Assembly (NCBI GenBank): GCA_010015745.1
Contig: ML978162.1
Span: 62,001 to 126,000 of the forward strand
Direction: 5' to 3'
Length of the DNA stretch: 64,000 nucleotides
From: Setomelanomma holmii
Lineage: Eukaryota > Ascomycota > Dothideomycetes > Pleosporales > Phaeosphaeriaceae
Shown in pieces: positions 1 to 9,029 of this stretch. The first letter of the stretch is position 1, and the number at the start of each line of letters is the position of its first letter. The notes under the pieces are model-generated. The model saw only the letters and a list, made by a program, of their open reading frames with translations. It had not been told where the DNA came from and made no database searches. The translations under genes and the position numbers were made by a program.

Positions 1-95
1 CTGAAGCATTGTAGTACCGAGCACATCTATAATCAATGCTTTAATCGTCAATTGTCAAGCTGAGCCCATGCAATGCACTTCTATCCTCTAGCAAA

Positions 96-515
96 ATGCC
101 AATCAGCACCAACACTCATACTGAGCGCGAACGAGGTTGGGCGCACTACGATACCTTCTTCACCCGCATCAACACCCTTTATATCCAACTCGAGCATGAA
201 CATCCTCTCGCTGCTGATCGAAATGACGCATTTCTTCATGCCATCAAATTGCCAGACGAAGTCGAATGGTCTACATTTTTGCACAACGAAGACAGTTTGC
301 GAAATGCACGGCAGGCTTCGAAAGAATCAAAGCAGGAAATGGAAAGCCCAGATCTCTGGGCAAATAACTGTGATAGACAGACGCAATCGCCGTATGATGT
401 GACTTTGGTTCAGGTGGTTTCGTGGGATGAGAAGGTGGAGTTCAGCCTGCTGGAAAGGCTTAGGGGTTTGTGTGGGAAACTGGAAGATATGCTTCACAAG
501 GTCAAGGAGATGTAG
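96..515 (+). CDS. Small hypothetical helical protein (139 aa)
   Basis: An uninterrupted 139-codon frame with no recognised domain. The product is charged and predicted mostly helical, and its C-terminal 30 residues (FSLLERLRGLCGKLEDMLHK) form a clear amphipathic helix. Size and layout, with a central polar stretch and a C-terminal heptad-like helix, resemble the three small genes that follow on the same strand, so I infer it is a divergent member of the same local tandem group. Another frame (73-402) overlaps but has poorer amino-acid composition. No function can be proposed. Confidence 0.5.
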   Translation: MPISTNTHTERERGWAHYDTFFTRINTLYIQLEHEHPLAADRNDAFLHAIKLPDEVEWSTFLHNEDSLRNARQASKESKQEMESPDLWANNCDRQTQSPYDVTLVQVVSWDEKVEFSLLERLRGLCGKLEDMLHKVKEM

Positions 516-773
516 ACTTAGTGCTCCTGAACAGCGTGCAGTATTTGGGACAAATGCGTATCTGCTACACATTCTCGTTATCGCGAAAAAAACGACCTGC
601 GCCGATCGCGTTTCTGCTATCAAAACGTGTATCAACTAGCTCATACTACATCAGTAGTCCCCGCAATTTTATCTCCATGATTCTACTTGATTATCATGTC
701 TTCTCAATCCATCTCAAAAATCTCCGAGAGTCCTACAACCTTCTGATTCTCACTGTCCTTTTGCGCCTCCACC

Positions 774-1214
774 ATGCCACGTGCCACGTGCCACGCCACT
801 CACCCACTCCTGGGCCTGTTTCCGCAACTATTCGACACCCTCATAGACCACTCTACCGCAACACGAGTCCGATCACGCCGCTTACGCATCATCTTGACCA
901 CTCGCTCTGATTCCAAACGGCCTAACCCAAAGCGGATGTGGAAGAATGAGCTGGCGACGGAAGACGCGCTACATGAGGCCCAGATCTCGCTGGAACGTAT
1001 CGAACGCAGCATCCAGCATATTGAATACATGTGCACAAGCAAAGTGAATGAGGAGGCGCTTGAACAGGGTATATGCCCTCAAAACATGAAGTACAAAAGC
1101 CCTGTTGGGGTTGAATAAGCGATAGACGAGATGAAGAGTGCGGAATTGGATCTGGATCGCGCGCTGACGTATCTCAAGGAGGTAGAGGATGTATCGGTCG
1201 AGATCAATATTTGA
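774..1214 (+). pseudogene. Decayed small helical gene, tandem copy 1
   Basis: The frame opens at 774 and meets TAA at 1116-1118. The same frame then continues for 31 codons (AIDEMKSAELDLDRALTYLK...) to TGA at 1212-1214. That tail matches the end of the neighbouring copy at 1590-2057 (GVDELKSANADADRALRYLK), so the TAA is an internal stop in a once longer coding region. Shared features upstream are an 'LRSRRLR'-like basic patch and a helix rich in Glu/Ile. The equivalent position in the neighbour is open, so this break is private to this copy. An unrecognised intron spanning the stop is possible, but I see no good donor/acceptor pair. Confidence 0.55.
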
Positions 1215-1589
1215 TCTGACTATGATTATTAGGGATGCAAGTATAATCAGTCTCTCTGGCATATTTGTCAATATGCTATGGGATGATTTTTAACGTGAAC
1301 GACATGTGATGTGTATCAATCGAGCTGCTATCCCCCATCCGTACCACGTCCAGAAGAGCGTACGACACAAACGTGCCACACAACATCTTCTGGTCAGGAC
1401 ATCAATCAGCCACGCTCCTCACGTTTGCATCATGGTAACAATTGTCTTACCTGTCTTACTATCTTGTGGTCTCGCCCATCTTCTCGCACCAAAAGCAATT
1501 GCTACAGTCACACCAACAATACTCAGCCAAAAGTCCATCAATCATTTCTTCTATCGATCTCAAGACCTCTCTTCCAATTCTACTCCACT

Positions 1590-2057
1590 ATGGTCACAAC
1601 AACCACCATGCCTCCCCGCTCATTCGCCTTCACCCACGCCTGGCGCTGCTTCCACAACTCCTTCGACACAACCACCGAGCAGTTCGACGCAGCGAAACTA
1701 CGATCGCGGCGCTTACGATCTACGCTTAAATCCCAAATGGATTACCGAGCCCGCGAGCTGAAAATCTAGTACAATTCCGATACGAGAATGACACGAACCC
1801 TGGACGAAGCGGATCGCGTGCTAAGCCAAGTCGAATGTCATATCGAGAGTGTCGAGAAGAAGGTATACTTCCCGGGCGGTGCATACGATTCTGCGCGTTT
1901 TGATGGGCAGATGCCTCATCTTGTAGAACATGAGGATGTTGGGCAGGTGGTGCGAGGCGTAGATGAGTTGAAGAGCGCGAACGCGGATGCGGACAGGGCG
2001 CTGCGATATTTGAAGCAGGTAGAGGACATATTGATCTTAGATGAGATTAGGATCTAA
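1590..2057 (+). pseudogene. Decayed small helical gene, tandem copy 2
   Basis: The ATG at 1590 opens a frame with the basic patch AAKLRSRRLRSTLKSQ, is stopped by TAG at 1767-1769, and continues in the same frame (TRMTRTLDEADRVLSQVECH...) to TAA at 2057. The second part aligns with tandem copy 1 (ALHEAQISLERIERSIQHIE and the DRALxYLKxVED tail). The two copies therefore carry stops at different positions, which argues for independent decay after duplication. If read-through or an intron removed the TAG, the product would be about 155 residues of coiled-coil character. No known family recognised. Confidence 0.55.
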
Positions 2058-2379
2058 TCCGCGTTCGGACGGCAAGGTGGCGCAGCGTGCTCTCTATCAC
2101 TGCAGATACTTCAATAGTCGTAGTTAGCACGGAAAGACAATCAAGAGCGAATACGTAAAGCTTCCGCCGTCCGCACGAGACGTGGTGCTCTTTCCAAATG
2201 TGGAGTGACCAGTGGCGTGACCCACGGCCCAATCACACGGCCAACCCCGGATTTACCCATCTCGAGATCTCACCGTCTCGCACCAACCCCACTAGTCACA
2301 ATACATAACATTCCGAGCCTGCAACCTATTTCCATGCAATGAGCCAACATAATCAATGACATACCACAACTACAACACA

Positions 2380-2802
2380 ATGTCCACACCACAAACCCAA
2401 TCTCGCCCGATCGCAGTGCCTACCAATACCAAAGCGCCGCCTGGCATTCACACCCCACCCGATTCCCCAACCCATACCCACCACGACCCACTCCAGAGCG
2501 CACTCCTAATACTAATGCGCCAGTACTTCGCCCTACACCTGCGTGCCGATCAAGCCCGCACCCACATACACCGCCAACTCCAACAGAACCGGTATATTGA
2601 CGTCTTACACGGGCCGCCATATGAGCGCATCGAGGGTTGGAATGGGCGATTAAGGATGGCGAAGTTGGATTATGAGAAGGCGGATGAGAGGAGTAAAGTA
2701 ATGTTGAACGGGGAGGAGAAAGTTGAGATTACGACGGATTTTATGGAGTGGGTGAGGAGACGGGCGGGGGAGTTGGAGGGGTTGCTTGTTGAGATTGGGT
2801 AA
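2380..2802 (+). CDS. Small hypothetical helical protein (140 aa)
   Basis: The frame is open from 2356; I prefer the second ATG at 2380 (MSTPQTQSRP) because the first lies in a repetitive ACAAC tract. The N-terminal 45 residues are Pro/Thr/His-rich and probably disordered. Residues 50-140 are helical, with RADQARTHIHRQLQQNRY and a C-terminal FMEWVRRRAGELEGLLVEIG helix. Its size, orientation and architecture match the preceding three small genes, so it is likely the intact end of a tandem family. The 3' half is strongly G-rich on the coding strand. No function assigned. Confidence 0.5.
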   Translation: MSTPQTQSRPIAVPTNTKAPPGIHTPPDSPTHTHHDPLQSALLILMRQYFALHLRADQARTHIHRQLQQNRYIDVLHGPPYERIEGWNGRLRMAKLDYEKADERSKVMLNGEEKVEITTDFMEWVRRRAGELEGLLVEIG

Positions 2803-3753
2803 GGTATAGGAGGGATTGAGTCAGGGATGGGGGAAGATGGGATGGGCAGGTCAGGATAGCTGGAAAGGAATTTGTCCAGTCGCGATTCAGGACCTGCGAT
2901 TCGGGTGTGCTGGAAGCTTTTAATGGTGGCTGGACGGTCAGGTTTCGAGCTTCGGAATACTGAAGACTTCAAAGGGCTCGTGGTGCACACTGATGAAGTC
3001 TTTCTAGGCTGTTCAATACTCTCGTGATGCACTTAGTCCCACGGATGCGATAGTGAGACATTTCGTGTTGATCTTGCCGGTGATGAAGAGGGATAAAAGA
3101 GTATCTTTAAAGGAAGGTGGGGTCCATCATGGCCTCGGATATATGCGGATGTAGTGCTCAGCTACGTGTGTAGAGGGTAAAGCAAACGATGGATAATACT
3201 CACTGATTACGGCTGGCAGCAGTCGGAGTTGAATGCTTCACGATACCTGCATGTCGACAGCCAGGAGGGCATGCGCTTGTTGAAACACGCTGGCGGAAGA
3301 CATCTATCATCTTCGGGCAGCAATTTAGCTTTCGATGGTGTATGAGCACACGTGGTGCTTTTCGCGATGTCTCCGGTTGGGCAATGTCATAGGCATACCG
3401 GCACGACATGCCCTCAGGCTACAATGGCACTGCGATGTGCTGCAGCCGGGTCGCCCTTGCGGTTGCCATCACAAAGCACCGCTCCTATATGCTCAATCCT
3501 TTCGCATTTCGTATCGTGTCGCATTCTTTGTTCGTCCTAAGCATCGCCATCAGTGCTGTTCGCACTTCACACTGGCAACACGTTTGCTGCCACTGAAATT
3601 GACAGCGAGCCGTGCATCATGTGGTATATGCGTGAAGCGACGACCGAAAATGCCTTCTGCATACTTTGCAACCTCTCCGCACCATACTCCGGATACCCGT
3701 CATTTCCAATATTTCCACGCTTTTGCTCCCACAACAACTTATCATCATCTGCT
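2803..3753. other. Intergenic stretch without a supported gene
   Basis: About 950 bases between the small-gene array and the next credible gene. Only short frames with unlike composition are present. I see no RNA gene, repeat or transposon end here. The last 100 bases are C/T-rich, as expected of a fungal 5' untranslated leader. Confidence 0.4.
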
Positions 3754-4278
3754 ATGCCGACCGATCAACACGGCGTGACCCATGCTGGGTCCCTTGGATT
3801 GTTCGACGACGACATCGAAATCAAAGCGGCAGCGGACCGCTCCGAGCGACACGAGCGCGACCGACTCGCGACATTGCTTCGCCGTGAAGAACGCCGCGCA
3901 GGTCGACGGCATCGCAGAGAGGCCAGGTCTGCAGAACGGGAAGCCCACAGGGGGTCAACATCATCATGGCGAGGATCATGGTTCGGGAAGACCTTCGGCA
4001 GCAGGATTCATGAAGACCGCGGATCGGAGAAGAAGACACTTCTCGGCGAGAGAGGAGTGGATGAGGAGAACGAGCCTCCTCCCACAGGATGCATACGGAT
4101 ATCGACTGAGTACACGGTAGTGCGAGGGCCAGTAAGTCCAAGCCCGGTGTATACAGCGGAAGACATCGATCCGGTTGATTCGCCTTGGTTGAGGGAGTGC
4201 GGCATGGTGCGAGTGAAGTCGGAAGAGTCTGGTGGTTGCCACATTGTGCCCAAGAGCAATATCCAGAAAAATGACTGA
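3754..4278 (+). CDS. Hypothetical basic, Arg/Glu-rich protein (174 aa)
   Basis: The frame is open from 3553, but the stretch upstream of the ATG at 3754 looks like leader sequence, so I start at MPTDQHG. After an acidic N-terminus (LFDDDIEIKAA), residues 28-65 form an extremely charged Arg/Glu helix (RREERRAGRRHRREARSAER), typical of a solvent-exposed single helix or RNA/chromatin-binding tail. The rest is low-complexity with Ser, Gly and acidic patches. A GTAAGT occurs at 4132, but the only nearby AG gives a 25-nt intron, so I keep one exon. It is convergent with MED21 downstream. No family recognised. Confidence 0.5.
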   Translation: MPTDQHGVTHAGSLGLFDDDIEIKAAADRSERHERDRLATLLRREERRAGRRHRREARSAEREAHRGSTSSWRGSWFGKTFGSRIHEDRGSEKKTLLGERGVDEENEPPPTGCIRISTEYTVVRGPVSPSPVYTAEDIDPVDSPWLRECGMVRVKSEESGGCHIVPKSNIQKND

Positions 4279-4449
4279 GATGGCGAGCAGACTGTTACTG
4301 CGAAGCTGGGGTTGGCGGCACCTCGAGACTGTCGATGGACTCATCATGCGAATAATCACATTTCATGTTGGAGAGCTGCTGACCAGCGTAAAGGCAAGAA
4401 CAAAGGCACCATGTTCATAGCGCGTCCGGCTCTTGCAGTCTTCGGGCGC

Positions 4450-4973
4450 TCACCGCACCTTCCCCACACCCATGATCTTATCCTCCACCTTCTTGAGCAA
4501 CGCTTCCTTCACCTTGACCGCCTGCGCCCTCTCCGTCTCTAACTCTTCCAGCTCCCGTTCCAGCTGCTTCATGCGCTCAATCTGCTGTTCCTCGCTGACA
4601 TTCAGGCCTGGCAGATTCGCAATCAATGCCTCCATCTGCTGCTGCTTGAGTACTACGTCTCTCGCCATCTCTTTAAGATCTTCTTGAAATTGTTCTTGCG
4701 ACACTGGCTCAGGTTGTGCGGGTTGGGTGGGCTGTGAGGGGATGGTGGAGGTTTGCGTGTTCTCGGTGGATGTCTTGGCTTGGACTTCGGCAAAGGTGTC
4801 GACGCGTTGTTGGCCGGGAGGGACGCTGGGTGGAGCGTTGCGCTTTATATATGACACTTGGGATTGCATCATATTTAGGAGCTGTGTTAAATTAGCACGT
4901 GAGAAAGTATTAGTAGACCCACAGGACATACAAAGTCGATCTCATCTTGGATCTGGGTGAGTATGTCGCTCAT
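4450..4973 (-). CDS. MED21: Mediator complex subunit 21 (Med21/Srb7)
   Basis: Two exons, 4932-4973 (MSDILTQIQDEIDF) and 4450-4881, flank a 50-nt intron (4882-4931) with a GTATGT donor and ACAG acceptor; the junction restores a 157-residue protein. Med21 is a small helical subunit of the Mediator middle module, forming a coiled-coil heterodimer with Med7 and bridging activators to RNA polymerase II. The sequence shows the conserved N-terminal 'ILTQIQDEID..LLNMMQSQVSYI' helix, a Pro/Gln/Thr-rich linker (residues 45-85), and two long C-terminal coiled-coil helices with heptads (MKQLERELEELETERAQAVK). Without the intron the reading begins with an artefactual N-terminus. It is divergently paired with the RRG7-like gene, start to start 290 bp apart, so the two may share a promoter region. 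Highly confident by family resemblance. Confidence 0.9.
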
Positions 4974-5263
4974 CGTCGCTTCAATGCGCAAGTCGAGTAG
5001 TCAAGGATATGCCTTCGCCAATGCAGAGCTCGGCCTAGGTATTCGGGACGTATGTACTGACAGAAAGGGTGTCGCGTTTATTTGCAGTCATGAAAGAGGT
5101 GGGAATGCGGAGGTGATGCGCGCTAGCTTAGCCTGTCAACACCAAAAGTTACGCGCGACCTCACCTTCCTTCACACCTCAATCACTCAATTAAAGCTTAT
5201 CCGTGTCATCCCTTTCACTGCAAATATGTCACGACACACAACTTTGACATTGATGACACCGTA

Positions 5264-6406
5264 ATGCGACTATTCCTCCGCCCACCATGGCAAATCCCAC
5301 TCCAGCTTCATCGATGGCAGCCCCGGGCTCCGCGAAGCATCCCGCGTCGCATCGCAACAACATCAGCAACCAACGCCGCCCCGATTGACATTCCCAAGCT
5401 CATCCTCTCACCTGGCTCACCACACCATAATTCGTTGCCCACCTTTCTTGAGTATGCGAAACGCGCCAAATTGGCACCTACCAGGACAGTCTACATTGGC
5501 ACGCACTATGAGTACACCGTCGCTCTGGCATTGATGCGTCTTGGCTTCTCTCTGCTGCGCATAGGCAAGAAATTCGATGCCGGTATCGATCTAATCGGTC
5601 ATTGGGCTCTCGCGCCACTCCGCGAGCCAATGCGCATTATCATACAATGCAAAGCGCGGCAAGGCTCCATATACCCAAATACAATGCGCGAAATGGAGGG
5701 ATCATTCCAAGGAGTACCGCCAGATTGGAGGAACAAGGATGTGCTTGGTCTGTTGGTGACGACGAATAAAGCTACAAAGGGCACGCTGGAGGCATTAGGG
5801 CAGAGTCGTCATCCCATGGGATTCGTCATGGTGTCAAAGGACGGGACTGTACAGCAGTTTGTCTGGAACCGTGCAGCATCGGAGAGGGGCTTGGAAGGTG
5901 TGGGTGTCACCGTGAGGCATACACCGAGGGCACTGCTGCCGGACTTGGAACCAGGGGATGCAGAGGCGAAGGTGGTCAAGAAAAGCCAAGCGAAATTCAG
6001 GAATGCGGGTACAAAAAGAGATATCCAGATGACATGGATGGGCACGCCAATATCCGCCGACCGCAACGAACTCGACCAGGACACGCTCGACTTGCTGCAG
6101 CTTGTCAAACCCGATGCGCCCGTGCGGCATGTCGTGCGCAAAAGTCCTGCAGGCCGAAAGAAAACCATGCATCGCGCCCCAGCGCCACGAGGGGGTTTGG
6201 TTACAGGTAAACGCGGCCGACCCAGCGCATCTCGCAAGGCATCAGCTGCAGAGATTGAGGTCACTTTGGATGATGCGGCCATTGAAGTGCCCGTCATAGA
6301 AGTGCCGAGGAAGCGTGGGCGCCCCAAAGGATCCGAGAACCAGCCAAAGCGTGGTCGACCCCAAGGATCGAAGAACAGACCCAAGGCCATTCTCGATGCT
6401 GGCTGA
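5264..6406 (+). CDS. RRG7: RRG7-like mitochondrial protein, restriction-endonuclease-like fold, with AT-hooks
   Basis: A 380-residue single-exon protein. Residues 1-35 are Arg-rich without acidic residues (RWQPRAPRSIPRRIATTSA), a probable mitochondrial presequence. Residues 75-210 match the fungal RRG7/DUF2034 family, required for respiratory growth in yeast and related to restriction endonucleases: 'YIGTHYEYTVALALMRLGF', then an Asp in 'KFDAGIDLIG' and 'MRIIIQCKAR', a PD-(D/E)XK-like D...QxK arrangement. The tail holds three GRP AT-hook-like cores (GKRGRPSAS, RKRGRPKGS, PKRGRPQGS; residues about 312-370), which favour binding to AT-rich DNA. The AT-hook tail is, as far as I recall, not a feature of yeast Rrg7. 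Function inferred: mitochondrial DNA maintenance or nucleic-acid processing. An ORF on the opposite strand at 5809-6432 is a shadow. Confidence 0.8.
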   Translation: MRLFLRPPWQIPLQLHRWQPRAPRSIPRRIATTSATNAAPIDIPKLILSPGSPHHNSLPTFLEYAKRAKLAPTRTVYIGTHYEYTVALALMRLGFSLLRIGKKFDAGIDLIGHWALAPLREPMRIIIQCKARQGSIYPNTMREMEGSFQGVPPDWRNKDVLGLLVTTNKATKGTLEALGQSRHPMGFVMVSKDGTVQQFVWNRAASERGLEGVGVTVRHTPRALLPDLEPGDAEAKVVKKSQAKFRNAGTKRDIQMTWMGTPISADRNELDQDTLDLLQLVKPDAPVRHVVRKSPAGRKKTMHRAPAPRGGLVTGKRGRPSASRKASAAEIEVTLDDAAIEVPVIEVPRKRGRPKGSENQPKRGRPQGSKNRPKAILDAG

Positions 6407-7011
6407 CCCGGGCTAACAATCTCACATACCACACAGTAACCACTGGAGCGAGGCTAGACTTTCACGGCACGTGTCCTTGACAGTGCTGTCATTCGCAATC
6501 CCGCTTGTCTCTGTGACACGCTTTTGGGGTGACATGGAGTCGATGTCACATGAGCGAGTGCGATAAGCCATAGACAGCCGAAAGAGCGTACGGCACATGG
6601 AAGGATTGGGATGAGCGTCTTTTATGGGATGCTAAGATAAGCAGACTGCCTTCGTGATGAAACCCGGGATCGGTCAGGGAATGTGCTACAGAGAGAAAAG
6701 GTCTGAGCCGGGCTGTACGTGGAAGAAGTTCAAAATTTCGTGGGCGGGGAACAAGAACGAGTTGTGAAGTGCATGATCGATGAAGCGTACCGCGCTAGAG
6801 CGATGCCAATTTTGATCACTGCGCGATGCTCAGTGATGCTTTCCAAATGTGAACGAACATGGAATTCTGACCTCATGCAATGCACTCGAACGTACCCCCG
6901 ACACCAAATCACCCAATGCAACTTCGAAGCTAGTAATACATCCAACAATTTCGTCAATCCCTCAAGCAAAAGATCCTCCCCTGCGCATCGTGGACCCCTC
7001 ATCCTCCCCAC
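6407..7011. other. Convergent intergenic region
   Basis: About 600 bases between the 3' ends of the RRG7-like gene and TMS1. No credible coding region, repeat or RNA gene seen; presumed 3' untranslated and termination sequences of both genes. Confidence 0.4.
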
Positions 7012-8617
7012 CTAATAATCAAACCGATCCGGCAACACAAGCGGCGCCACCAAGCTCCAAGTATAGATCCCATAACACACCCACGCACTAATAATCTTGG
7101 CCCAACTCGCCCAATATGTGCGCCCGACCGGCACAAAACTATCCTGCACATCCTTCTCGTCAAAGTTGGTAGTAAGCAGGGTGGCCACCCACGTGGTGCT
7201 CAGGAAGAAAATAATATGAAATAGCGTGTAATTGTATTGCGTGGCGTTGCGCTCATCGTCGCGCGGACTTTTCTTGGGCGAGTCGTCGGCCTCGTCTTCG
7301 CTGTCTGAGTCGTCGAGCGCCGAGGCGGGCAGAGAGCCGGATTCGACGGCGGCGCGGAGCGCGGCTTGGCGCATGTCGCGGCGGGACTCGGGCTGTTGGG
7401 TGACGAGGCCGTGTTCGTAGTCATCGGTGCCAACGGATGTGTAGCCGTTGCCGTACGAGTTGCCCTGAGCGCCGAGGGCGAGGCCGTAGGTTGCGGCGCG
7501 GGTGGTGGTGTAGGCGACGGTGACGAAGGTGACAATGGCGCCGATGATAACGGTTGCTTTCCGAGTGCCGCGGGCGCGGATGAGCGGGTTGCATTGGTGA
7601 TCGTCGGGTTCCATGCCGACGGCAGAGAGGGTGAGGTAGGTGCAGTAGACGGCGACAATGGCGGATTGTGCGAGGCCGGCGCGGGGGTTCACATTTTGGA
7701 TGGCGGGGTGGATCGAGACTATCGAGGAGACGAGGAGGAGGATGAGATTGATCTAGGATAGTCAGCATAGTCGCCATGAGTTCTAGAGTGTGAGACTCTA
7801 CCGTAATGGCTGCCTGGTTCATGCCACATCCGCTCTTGGCGAAGTAGATGTACATGACAATGGTCATGGCAAACGACGCCAGATACATGGTCATGGCAGA
7901 TCCGACCAGCAGCCCCGTCCATACTCTCGACTCGGTAACCTCAATCTTCTCTTGGCAGTACTCGGCCCAGTTGTGCGCCAGGTCCACGAGGAGAATGAGT
8001 CCAATGAGCAGGAACAAGCACGCGCCAATCATGGCGAAGTAATTGCCCCACACAATAAAGAACGAGTTCGGGATGAAAAAGGTCAGGACGATCATGCCAA
8101 TCCAGCCGACTATCTTGGGCGCCCAGAAGCCGTTCTGTATCGGCGCGCGCCCGTCCTTGGAAGACCGCACTCCGATGAGCATCAGCGCCATCAAGACGTG
8201 GAAGAAGCCGAGGGCAAAGTTGATGCGTTGCACTGCGACATATCCGTAGCACTCCTCGCCGTGGCATTTGATGTCGACGTAGTCCAGAGTGAGGTGCGAC
8301 AGCTTCTTCATGGCCCAGTCTGTGAGCATGATCCACGACACAATCGAGTTGATGAGGAGGATGAGCGCGTAGGCGATACGAGTGGCGATACTGTTCTTCA
8401 TCAGCGTGCGCTCTTGCACTGAGCTAACCGTCCTACCTGTTACCGCATGTTCCTCCGCAAGAGCCCAGTACGGCGCTGCAGGTGGCAGCTCCGCAGCAGG
8501 AGGCGGCAACGCTCCATACCTGGTCGTGTTAGCAGCGCGCAGTCGCGTTGATGATCGGAAACATACGGTGCCCATGGCGGGCAGGGCCATGAACGGAAGC
8601 GACAGTAAGGCGCCCAT
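7012..8617 (-). CDS. TMS1: TMS1/Serinc family membrane protein
   Basis: Four exons: 8567-8617, 8437-8519, 7802-8390 and 7012-7752. Introns of 47, 46 and 49 nt all have GT...AG ends, and splicing gives 487 residues, the family's usual length. Exon 2 supplies the Cys-rich hallmark (SCCGAATCSAV) and exon 3 starts inside 'NS|IATRIAYALILL'. About ten membrane segments follow, with the conserved 'CHGEECYGYVAVQRINFALG', 'AHNWAEYC' and 'GMEPDDHQCNPLIRARGTR' blocks and a final Asn-rich/acidic loop before 'FHIIFFLSTTWVATLLTTNF'. Serinc/TDE proteins sit in endomembranes or plasma membrane and are linked to serine-containing lipids and lipid scrambling; yeast Tms1 is vacuolar. The gene is divergent from the MCH1-like gene (412 bp apart). 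The final exon was placed by matching 'AAIT|INLILLLVSS' to the family. Confidence 0.93.
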
Positions 8618-9029
8618 GGTATTGGTGTGGTGAGGGTGTTTGTGTGGAGAGACGCGCTGCTGGGCGCTCGAGGTTGAAGCCGCATGACGTTCGCCTGCGC
8701 CTCGGCGGCTCTCCAGGCTGTTCTGCTCAAGCCCGCAAACGTTGACATGTTATCTCCGCCAGTTGACATGATCACCCGAACCCACTTGTGACAATCAAAC
8801 ATGTCACCTTTCACCATTGTCGTTGCTGCGTATCTTGATTTTGCTTTCGCTCTATAGACTCTGCTTCACCCATCACCCGCGCAGGCTTCACGGGTTCTTG
8901 CCTTGCATCCGAAATCTCACTTCAGCGTTGTGGCACTGTCGATATCCGTGGTACTTGCGATAGCGACACGCATACGCGTACCGTTTGATGATTGTGCAGT
9001 TACTCTGAATCCGCGCTCAACAGGCCATC
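8618..9029. promoter_or_regulatory. Shared divergent promoter region of TMS1 and MCH1-like genes
   Basis: 412 bases lie between two divergent start codons, so both promoters must lie here. No clear TATA box is visible. Pyrimidine-rich leader sequence precedes the MCH1-like ATG at 9030. Inference from layout only. Confidence 0.4.

Noticed and set aside
5809..6432. 207-codon frame antisense to the RRG7-like gene
   Set aside because: Shadow of a conserved gene; composition follows the complementary strand.
7200..7658. 152-codon frame overlapping TMS1
   Set aside because: Out-of-frame reading of the TMS1 last exon with Ser/Pro/Ala-biased translation.
8391..8436. tRNA D-arm-like sequence (GGTTAGCTCAGTGCAAGAGCG) on the minus strand
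   Set aside because: It is the second intron of TMS1; no T-arm/B-box or acceptor stem follows, so the resemblance is chance.
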